Source: Chromatiales bacterium
Lineage (GTDB): Bacteria; Pseudomonadota; Gammaproteobacteria; Steroidobacterales; GCA-2729495
Length of the DNA stretch: 61,220 nucleotides
NCBI GenBank assembly: GCA_016789885.1
Contig: JAEUPZ010000017.1
Span: 1-61,220, forward strand
Direction of reading: 5' to 3'
The notes under the pieces were generated by a model. The model was given only the letters and a program-made list of their open reading frames with translations. It did no database searches and was not told the origin of the DNA. Of the stretch, positions 55,249 through 61,220 are shown piece by piece (within the stretch, counting starts at the first letter, position 1; every line of letters begins with the position of its first letter). The translations under genes and the position numbers were made by a program.

Positions 55249-56313
55249 TCAGCGCACGCGCGCGAGCGCAACGCCCGCGGCCGCCGCCAGCAGCGCCGTC
55301 GGCAGCCAGGCCACCAGCAGCGGGGACAGCCCCCACACGGCGCCTCCGTCGGTCAACGTCCGCGCCATCAGGAACCAGGCGAGGCCGATGCCAAGCCCCG
55401 TCAGCATGCGGGCGCCGGCGCCACCCGACCGCAGGGCGCCCAGCACGAAGGGCACCGCCAGCACGCACATCACCGCCACGGCCAGTGCCGTGGAGATCCG
55501 CGCCCAGAAGGCCACCTCGTAGCGACGGGATTCGAGGCCGTTCCGCTGCAGGTAACGGATGTAGCGGAACAAGGCCGCTCCGGACAGGGTCTCTTCCCGC
55601 ACCTCCGCCAGGGCCAGCAGGTCGCGGTTGAGCCCGCGGAGCGCCGGCGAGCCGCGGGACCCGGCCTCGACGCCGGCCTCGACGAAGCGGCTCTCGGCAT
55701 AGTTGTCGAGGACCCAGCTGCCGTCCGGCTCGACGTGGATGGAATCGGCACGGCCCACGGAGTCGAGCCAGCCGTCGTCGCCCTTGCGGAACAGGTACAC
55801 GCCACCGACACCCGGCTCGCCGGTCGGGGCGACGACGTTCAGGAGCGTGCTGCCGTCGCGGATCCAGACACTGCGGCCGGTATCGAGGCCCGCCCGGCCA
55901 TACTTGGCCTCCGTCCGGAACTGGCGGGCGTACCGCTCGAGCGGCGGTCCCACGGCCTCGCCCAGCAGGAGGGCGGCGCCCGCCAGGACCACGCCCGTCA
56001 TGCCCGCCGCCCGGGCCAGGCCCGCCGGCGAGATGCCCGCCGCCCGCAGCACGATGAACTCGCTGCGGCCCGCGAGGTTGCCGAGCCCCAGCAGCGCACC
56101 GAGCAGGGTCGCGATGGGCAACATCTGGAACATGACGTTCGGCAGCTTCAGCAGCACCCAGACCAGTGCCTGGGGCAGGCCGTAGTCACCGGTGCCGATG
56201 TCGTTGAGCTCACCGATGAACTGGATGAAGGCCCCCAGGCTCAGCAGCACCGCCAGCACCAGCAGCGTCGTGCCGCCGATGGCCAGGAAGAAATAGCGCC
56301 GCAGGATCCTCAC
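55249..56313 (-). CDS. lptG: LPS export permease LptG
   Basis: LptG and LptF form the membrane part of the LptB2FG transporter, which extracts LPS from the inner membrane. The 354-residue protein has six membrane helices, three at each end, around a periplasmic beta-jellyroll (about 125-260). LRRYFFLAIGGTTLLVLAVL starts the first helix. The GTG start overlaps the lptF stop (GTGA), and the longer open frame upstream lies in lptF. YjgP/YjgQ family members look alike, so order decides which is which. Confidence 0.92.
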   Translation of the reverse strand: MRILRRYFFLAIGGTTLLVLAVLLSLGAFIQFIGELNDIGTGDYGLPQALVWVLLKLPNVMFQMLPIATLLGALLGLGNLAGRSEFIVLRAAGISPAGLARAAGMTGVVLAGAALLLGEAVGPPLERYARQFRTEAKYGRAGLDTGRSVWIRDGSTLLNVVAPTGEPGVGGVYLFRKGDDGWLDSVGRADSIHVEPDGSWVLDNYAESRFVEAGVEAGSRGSPALRGLNRDLLALAEVREETLSGAALFRYIRYLQRNGLESRRYEVAFWARISTALAVAVMCVLAVPFVLGALRSGGAGARMLTGLGIGLAWFLMARTLTDGGAVWGLSPLLVAWLPTALLAAAAGVALARVR

Positions 56314-57404
56314 GGGCGCTGCCGCCGGAAGCGCAGCCGTGCCCACCAGCCCTGCTGGACGGCCAGCATGCCGCCGGCGACCAGCAGGAACAGCGCATGC
56401 ACCCACCAGAGCCCGGCCCACGCGGGCAACTGGCCCCGCTCGAGCCATCCCTTGCCGGCGGCGAGCAGGTTCGCGTAGACCACGTACAGCAGCACGGCCG
56501 GTGCGAGGCCGCTGAAGCGGCCCTTGCGGGGCTCCGTCCGGGCCAGCGGCACCGCGATGATGGCCAGCACGAACAGCGTCAGCGGCACGCCGATGCGCCA
56601 GTGCAGCTCGGCCAGGTCGTCGGCGGTACCGGACCGGTACAGGGCAAGGGACGAGCGGGCCTCCGGGGGCAGGGTCCCGCCGGCCCGGGGCTGCAGGGCG
56701 TAGGGAATGCCGTGCTCGGCGAACTCGATCACGCGGAACTGCGGCTGCCCGGGCACGCCCTCATAGCGGCGCCCCCGCGCGAAGGTGAGCACCCGGGCGT
56801 CCTTGCCCGGCGTCGTGCGGGCCCAGGCCTCGTCGGCGATGATCACCTCGGTGCGCGGGCCGACGCGGCGCTGCACGAAGACGCGGTGCAGGTGGTCGTC
56901 CGGCGTGACCGCCTCGGCATAGAGCACCGCCTCGCCGTTGTTGAAGCTGAGGAACCGGCCTGGCTCCAGCAGCCCCAGCGTCGCCGCCCGCTTGGCCTCC
57001 TCGGCCAGCACCTTGACCTCCCGCACCGCCGCCGGCGAGACGACGATGGCCAGCACGCCCACCAGCACCGCCAGCACGCCCGCCAGCAGGAGGACCGGCC
57101 GGTACAGGTCCGTCGGCCCTACGCCGCAGGCCATCATCGCCGCCATCTCGCTGTCGTGGTACAGCCGGGCCAGGGCCAGCATGATGGCCAGGAACAGGCC
57201 CACCGGCACGAGGATCGTCAGGTACTGCACCGAGGTCAGGCCCATGACGCGGAAGATGGCGTCCCGGGGCAGCTTGTCGGCCGCAGCGTCGCCGACCACG
57301 GTCGCGAACTGGTTGGTCACGAGGATCAACAGCAGGACGACCGTCACGACCAGCCAGGCCTGCACGGTCTCACGCAACACGTAGCGATCGAGCAGACCCG
57401 ACAT
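56310..57404 (-). CDS. lptF: LPS export permease LptF
   Basis: LptF is the partner of LptG. The 364-residue protein begins LLDRYVLRETVQAWLVV and has three N-terminal and three C-terminal membrane helices around a jellyroll. LAGVLAVLVGVLAIVVSPAA and the LHWRIGVPLTLFVLAIIAVPLA segment before the last helices are typical. The ATG lies 22 bp from the divergent pepA ATG and has no ribosome site, so a leaderless message is likely. The lptF-lptG pair opposite pepA is the usual order. Confidence 0.93.
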   Translation of the reverse strand: MSGLLDRYVLRETVQAWLVVTVVLLLILVTNQFATVVGDAAADKLPRDAIFRVMGLTSVQYLTILVPVGLFLAIMLALARLYHDSEMAAMMACGVGPTDLYRPVLLLAGVLAVLVGVLAIVVSPAAVREVKVLAEEAKRAATLGLLEPGRFLSFNNGEAVLYAEAVTPDDHLHRVFVQRRVGPRTEVIIADEAWARTTPGKDARVLTFARGRRYEGVPGQPQFRVIEFAEHGIPYALQPRAGGTLPPEARSSLALYRSGTADDLAELHWRIGVPLTLFVLAIIAVPLARTEPRKGRFSGLAPAVLLYVVYANLLAAGKGWLERGQLPAWAGLWWVHALFLLVAGGMLAVQQGWWARLRFRRQRP

Positions 57405-57419
57405 ATAAGAAGTAGACTA
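57404..57419. promoter_or_regulatory. divergent lptF/pepA promoter region
   Basis: Only 22 bp separate the two start codons. On the plus strand TAGACT (57413-57418) ends 8 nt before the pepA ATG. On the minus strand TAGTCT (57419-57414) ends 9 nt before the lptF ATG, so both share the heptamer TAGACTA. TATAAG (57404-57409) on the plus strand is an alternative -10 for pepA. Confidence 0.45.
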
Positions 57420-57426
57420 AACGCCC

Positions 57427-58908
57427 ATGAAGTTTGACATCAAGCTTGGCGGCGCAGCCGAGCAGACCACTGCCTGCGCCATCGTCCCGGTGTTCGCCAA
57501 TGGCGTCCTCGGCGATGCCGCCCGGGCCCTCGACGCCGCGACCGACGGCCTCATCACCGACGTCCTCGAGAGCCGCGACATCAAGGGCGACGTCGGCGAG
57601 ACGCTGCTGCTGGCACCCGGGGCCGGCAGTCCCTGCCGCCGCATCCTGCTGGTGGGCTGCGGCCCCCGCGACCGCCTCGACCGGCGCGCCTACCGCCGGG
57701 CCACCCGGGCCGCCTTCGCCGCCCTGCTGCGCACCCGCCACGCCGACGCCATCAGCTACCTGACGCTCGAGACCGTCGCCGAGGCGGACGCCCACCGCAA
57801 GGCGCGCATCGCCATCGAAACCTGGCACGACGTGAGCTACCGCTTCACGCAGATGAAGTCGGAGCCCGGCGACGGCTCGCGGGCCCTCAAGTCCCTCGGG
57901 CTGGCGGCCGACGCGCGGCAGGCCCGGGCGGCCCGCCGGGGCGTGACCGAGGGCGAGGCCATCGGCCGGGCCAGCGCCCTGGTCCGCGACCTCGGCAACC
58001 TGCCGCCCAACGTCTGCACGCCCTCTTACCTCGTCGAGCGCGCCCGGGGCATCGCGCGCCGCGAGCGCAAGGTCAGCGTCAAGGCCCTGGGCCTGCCCGA
58101 GATCCGCAAGCTGCGCATGGGCGCGTTCCTCGCGGTGACCCAGGGCTCGGCCGAGCCGCCGCGCTTCATCATCCTCGAGTACCGCGGCGGCAAGCCCGGT
58201 GCCCGCCCCTACGTCTTCGTGGGCAAGGGCATCACCTTCGACACGGGCGGCATCAGCATCAAGCCGGGCGCCGGCATGGACGAGATGAAGTACGACATGT
58301 GCGGCGCCGCCTCGGTGCTGGGCGTCGTGCAGGGGGCGGCGGAGCTCAAGCTGCCCCTCAACATCGTCGGCATCGTGCCCACCTGCGAGAACATGCCGAG
58401 CGGCACGGCAACGCGGCCCGGCGATATCGTCCGCACGATGCTGGGCAAGACGGTGGAGATCCTCAACACCGATGCCGAGGGCCGGCTGATCCTCTGCGAC
58501 GCCATGACCTACGCCCAGCGCTACAAGCCTGCGGCCCTCATCGACATCGCCACGCTGACCGGCGCCTGCGTGGTGGCGCTCGGCCGGGTGCGCTCCGGCG
58601 TCTTCAGCAACACCGACGCCCTGGCCGATGCGCTGCTCGCCGCCGGGCAGGCGGCCGACGACCGGGCCTGGCGCATGCCGCTCGACGACGAATACGGCGA
58701 GCAGCTGAAGAGCAACTTCGCCGACCTCGCCAACATCGGCGGGCGCGAGGCCGGCGCCATCACGGCGGCGCACTTCCTGTCGCGCTTCGCCGGCGACGCG
58801 CCGTGGGCCCACCTCGACATCGCCGGCACCGCTTGGAACCAGGGCAGCGCCAAGGGCGGCACCGGCCGGCCGATCCCGCTGCTGCTGGAGTACCTGCTCA
58901 GCCGCTGA
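57427..58908 (+). CDS. pepA: leucyl aminopeptidase PepA
   Basis: PepA is a hexameric M17 metallopeptidase that takes off N-terminal residues. In E. coli it also binds DNA at cer/Xer sites. The 493-residue protein has an N-terminal macro-like domain and a catalytic domain with FVGKGITFDTGGISIKPG, the key NTDAEGRLILCDAM and IDIATLTGACVVALG. All metal-ligand motifs are intact. The ATG has no Shine-Dalgarno and probably starts a leaderless message. Confidence 0.97.
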   Translation: MKFDIKLGGAAEQTTACAIVPVFANGVLGDAARALDAATDGLITDVLESRDIKGDVGETLLLAPGAGSPCRRILLVGCGPRDRLDRRAYRRATRAAFAALLRTRHADAISYLTLETVAEADAHRKARIAIETWHDVSYRFTQMKSEPGDGSRALKSLGLAADARQARAARRGVTEGEAIGRASALVRDLGNLPPNVCTPSYLVERARGIARRERKVSVKALGLPEIRKLRMGAFLAVTQGSAEPPRFIILEYRGGKPGARPYVFVGKGITFDTGGISIKPGAGMDEMKYDMCGAASVLGVVQGAAELKLPLNIVGIVPTCENMPSGTATRPGDIVRTMLGKTVEILNTDAEGRLILCDAMTYAQRYKPAALIDIATLTGACVVALGRVRSGVFSNTDALADALLAAGQAADDRAWRMPLDDEYGEQLKSNFADLANIGGREAGAITAAHFLSRFAGDAPWAHLDIAGTAWNQGSAKGGTGRPIPLLLEYLLSR

Positions 58909-58915
58909 GCCGCCG

Positions 58916-59365
58916 ATGCCGACCCGCGTGACCTTCTACGTGATCGACGCCGCAGACCCCGGGGCACGGCTGCCCTTCGCGTGTCGGCTTGCCGAGAAGG
59001 CCTGGAAGCTGGGCCACCGCATCCACGCCCACGTCGACGACACCGCCGAGGCTACGCGGCTCGACGACCTGCTGTGGACGTTCCGGCAGGGCAGCTTCGT
59101 ACCCCATGAGATCGTCGCGACCGGCACGACGCCAGCGGCCCCGGTCACCATCGGTGCCGATGCGGCCCTCGCACCGCCGGCGGACCTGCTGATCAACCTG
59201 GCCGGCGACGTGCCCGACGGCTTCGACCGCTACGCCCGCGTCGCCGAGATCGTCGACGGCAGCGACGCGTCGCGCCAGGCCGGGCGCGAGCGTCACCGCC
59301 GGTACAAGGCGGCCGGGGTCGTGCCGGAAACCCACGCGGTGGCGGCGAACGCCGGCGCCGAGTGA
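58916..59365 (+). CDS. holC: DNA polymerase III subunit chi
   Basis: HolC (chi) binds single-strand-binding protein and the clamp loader. The 149-residue protein has the family pattern TFYVIDAADPGARLPFACRL, then EKAWKLGHRIHAHVDD, LLWTFRQGSFVPHE and LLINLAGDVP. It lies 7 bp after pepA, the conserved pepA-holC-valS arrangement. The stop overlaps the next gene (GTGA). Confidence 0.95.
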   Translation: MPTRVTFYVIDAADPGARLPFACRLAEKAWKLGHRIHAHVDDTAEATRLDDLLWTFRQGSFVPHEIVATGTTPAAPVTIGADAALAPPADLLINLAGDVPDGFDRYARVAEIVDGSDASRQAGRERHRRYKAAGVVPETHAVAANAGAE

Positions 59366-59643
59366 CCGACCCGACCCGCATCCCGGTGCTCACCGACGCG
59401 GTCGTGCGGCCGCGCCGCCCGGGCATCGATGACGCGGACGCGTCGCCGCTCTCCGAGGCGGAGCTCGCCGAGCTGCAGACTCGCATCGCCGCGGGCAGCT
59501 TCGCCCTGGTGGAGCAGCTGCTGCACAACGCCTTCAAGGAAATGGAGGCCACCCTCTTCGACGAGGTCATCACCCGGCTGCGGCACGAGCTGCCGGACCT
59601 GATCGACCAGGTACTGCGGGAGCATTTCGACCGGCATGGCTGA
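59362..59643 (+). CDS. small conserved-type protein between holC and valS, function unknown
   Basis: This 93-residue acidic protein is helical from about residue 27 ([20 protein letters not shown], then [22 protein letters not shown]). The N-terminal third looks disordered. I do not know a function. Small helical proteins at this place occur in related bacteria, often labelled DUF2486, but I cannot confirm that match. The GTG start overlaps holC (GTGA), and the stop lies inside the first codons of valS (8-bp overlap), so it is probably translated together with both. Confidence 0.8.
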   Translation: MTDPTRIPVLTDAVVRPRRPGIDDADASPLSEAELAELQTRIAAGSFALVEQLLHNAFKEMEATLFDEVITRLRHELPDLIDQVLREHFDRHG

Positions 59644-61220
59644 CGACCGACCCCCGACGACGCTGGACAAGGCCTACCAGCCGGCCGCCATCGAGCAGCG
59701 CTGGTACGACGAGTGGGACCGCCAGGGCTGGTTCCGTCCCGCGGGCCGCGGCGCGCCCTACTGCATCATGATCCCGCCGCCCAACGTGACGGGCACGCTG
59801 CACATGGGCCACGCGTTCCAGCACACGCTGATGGACGCCCTGACCCGCTACCACCGCATGCGTGGCGACAACACGCTGTGGCAGCCTGGCACCGACCACG
59901 CCGGCATCGCGACGCAAATGGTCGTCGAGCGGCAGCTCAACGCCGAGGGGCTCGACCGCGTCGGCCTCGGCCGCGAGGCCTTCCTCGCCCGCGTCTGGCA
60001 GTGGAAGGAACAGTCCGGCGGCACGATCTCGGCCCAGGAGCGGCGGCTCGGCAACTCCGTCGACTGGTCCCGCGACCGCTTCACCATGGACGAGGGACTG
60101 TCCCGGGCGGTCACCGAGGTCTTCGTGCGGCTGCACGCCGACGGACTCATCTACCGCGGCAAGCGGCTCGTGAACTGGGACCCGGTGCTGCACACGGCGC
60201 TGTCGGACCTCGAGGTGCTCGCGGAGCCCGAGGCCGGCCACCTCTGGCATTTCCGCTATCCGCTCGCCGACGGCAGCGGCCACCTGGTCGTCGCCACGAC
60301 CCGCCCGGAGACGATGCTGGGCGACACCGCCGTCGCCGTGAACCCCGAGGACGAGCGCTACCGGCACCTGGTCGGCCGCCAGGTACGCCTGCCGCTGACG
60401 GGCCGGCTCGTGCCCATCATCGCCGACGCCTACGTCGACCCGGCCTTCGGCTCGGGCTGCGTCAAGATCACGCCGGGGCACGACTTCAACGACTACGAGA
60501 TCGGCAAGCGCCACGACCTGCCGCTGATCAACATCTTCGACCGCGACGCGCGGATCACCGGGCCCGAGGAGATTCCGGCAGGCCTGCGCGGCCTCGACCG
60601 CTTCGAGGCGCGCAAGCAGGTCATCGCGCTGCTCGAGGCCGGAGGCCTCGTCGAGCGCATCGAGCCCCACACGCTGCCGGTGCCCCGCGGGGACCGCAGC
60701 GGCGCCGTGCTCGAGCCCTGGCTCACGGACCAGTGGTACGTGCGCGTGGCGCCCCTGGCGGAGCCTGCCATCGCCGCCGTCGAGGACGGCCGCATCCGCT
60801 TCATCCCCGAGAACTGGTCCCGCACCTACTTCCAGTGGATGCACAACATCCAGGACTGGTGCATCAGCCGCCAGCTCTGGTGGGGCCACCGCATCCCGGC
60901 CTGGTACGACCCGGACGGCAACGTGTATGTCGCGCGCAGCGAGGCCGAGGCCCGCCAGGCCCACGGCATCGCCGAAGGCGTCCCGCTGCGCCAGGACGAG
61001 GACGTGCTCGACACCTGGTTCTCGTCAGCGCTGTGGCCCTTCTCGACGCTGGGCTGGCCCGACGACACGGCGGCCCTGCGCACCTTCTATCCCACCAGCG
61101 TGCTGGTGACGGGCTTCGACATCATCTTCTTCTGGGTCGCCCGGATGATCATGATGGGCCTGCGCTTCATGGGCGACGTGCCGTTCCGCGAGGTCTACAT
61201 CACCGGGCTCATCCGCGACG
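59636..61220 (+). CDS. valS: valine-tRNA ligase, C-terminal part beyond the window
   Basis: ValS charges tRNA-Val. About 528 residues are visible of roughly 920. The HIGH motif is HMGH at 56-59 ([15 protein letters not shown]). The editing domain (about 200-345) has [15 protein letters not shown] and [15 protein letters not shown], and the catalytic core returns with [16 protein letters not shown] and [13 protein letters not shown]. The frame is open to the window end. KMSKS and the anticodon domain are not included. It overlaps the small upstream gene by 8 bp. Confidence 0.97.
   Translation, partial: MADDRPPTTLDKAYQPAAIEQRWYDEWDRQGWFRPAGRGAPYCIMIPPPNVTGTLHMGHAFQHTLMDALTRYHRMRGDNTLWQPGTDHAGIATQMVVERQLNAEGLDRVGLGREAFLARVWQWKEQSGGTISAQERRLGNSVDWSRDRFTMDEGLSRAVTEVFVRLHADGLIYRGKRLVNWDPVLHTALSDLEVLAEPEAGHLWHFRYPLADGSGHLVVATTRPETMLGDTAVAVNPEDERYRHLVGRQVRLPLTGRLVPIIADAYVDPAFGSGCVKITPGHDFNDYEIGKRHDLPLINIFDRDARITGPEEIPAGLRGLDRFEARKQVIALLEAGGLVERIEPHTLPVPRGDRSGAVLEPWLTDQWYVRVAPLAEPAIAAVEDGRIRFIPENWSRTYFQWMHNIQDWCISRQLWWGHRIPAWYDPDGNVYVARSEAEARQAHGIAEGVPLRQDEDVLDTWFSSALWPFSTLGWPDDTAALRTFYPTSVLVTGFDIIFFWVARMIMMGLRFMGDVPFREVYITGLIRD

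Overview
The window is a compact, GC-rich (about 70% by eye) bacterial chromosome segment, almost all of it housekeeping genes. Gene content and order point to a gammaproteobacterium: dapA/gcvR-bcp, the split Mla lipid-transport genes, the chain queG<>nnr-tsaE-amiB-mutL-miaA-hfq-hflX-hflK-hflC-purA, rnr-rlmB-rpsF-rpsR-rplI, pcnB-folK-(deoxynucleoside kinase)-panB-panC, and lptG-lptF<>pepA-holC-valS. The high GC, a SUF operon with SufU and SufT, and a CHASE2 kinase/PP2C/FHA trio suggest a high-GC lineage near Xanthomonadales, Steroidobacterales or Nevskiales. I cannot name the genus. I see no insertion sequence, prophage, CRISPR array, integrase or region of different base composition, and no gene-free gap longer than 300 bp.

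Layout. 1-27: first codons of dapA on the minus strand. 210-3586 (+): gcvR, bcp, bepA, mlaA. 3556-6638 (-): mlaFEDCB. 6905-13810 (+): an IscR-type operator, an Rrf2 regulator, sufBCDSUT and a SixA-like phosphatase. 13820-22673 (-): rpsP-rimM-trmD-rplS, running without an evident terminator into a TRAP transporter (tatT-dctP-dctQ-dctM), a PQQ-type sugar dehydrogenase and sppA. 22752-25574 (-): ffh and radA. 25672-29609 (+): membrane Ser/Thr kinase, PP2C phosphatase and FHA protein. 29658-36430 (-): rnr-rlmB, then rpsF-rpsR-rplI-dnaB-alr. 36521: tRNA-Leu(CAG). 36610-49211 (-): nnr-tsaE, then amiB-mutL-miaA-hfq-hflX-hflK-hflC-purA and two poorly known genes. 49230-50303 (+): queG. 50300-54625 (-): pcnB-folK-dNK-panB-panC. 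54747: tRNA-Glu(CTC), overlapped by an RDD membrane protein gene. 55249-57404 (-): lptF-lptG. 57427 to the end (+): pepA, holC, a small protein and valS, which runs off the edge.

How it works together. Most genes serve translation (rpsP, rplS, rpsF, rpsR, rplI, valS, two tRNAs, tRNA/rRNA modification by trmD, miaA, tsaE, queG, rlmB, ribosome care by rimM and hflX), envelope building (Mla, LptFG, BepA, AmiB, Alr), protein targeting and quality control (ffh, sppA, hflKC), replication and repair (dnaB, holC, mutL, radA), Fe-S assembly (suf) and cofactor synthesis (panBC, folK). Neighbouring genes very often overlap by 4 bp (ATGA, GTGA, once apparently CTGA), which implies translational coupling. 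Several transcription units seem to have their -10 element only 6-9 nt before the start codon, so leaderless mRNAs appear common, and several divergent pairs share one near-symmetric -10 element.

There is no obviously new multi-gene system here. The most informative observations are the IscR-type operator lying on the start codon of the SUF regulator, the start of the RDD gene inside tRNA-Glu, the probable CTG start of hflX, the shared symmetric promoters, the folded rpsF leader, and a helical protein of unknown function with a possible metal site.
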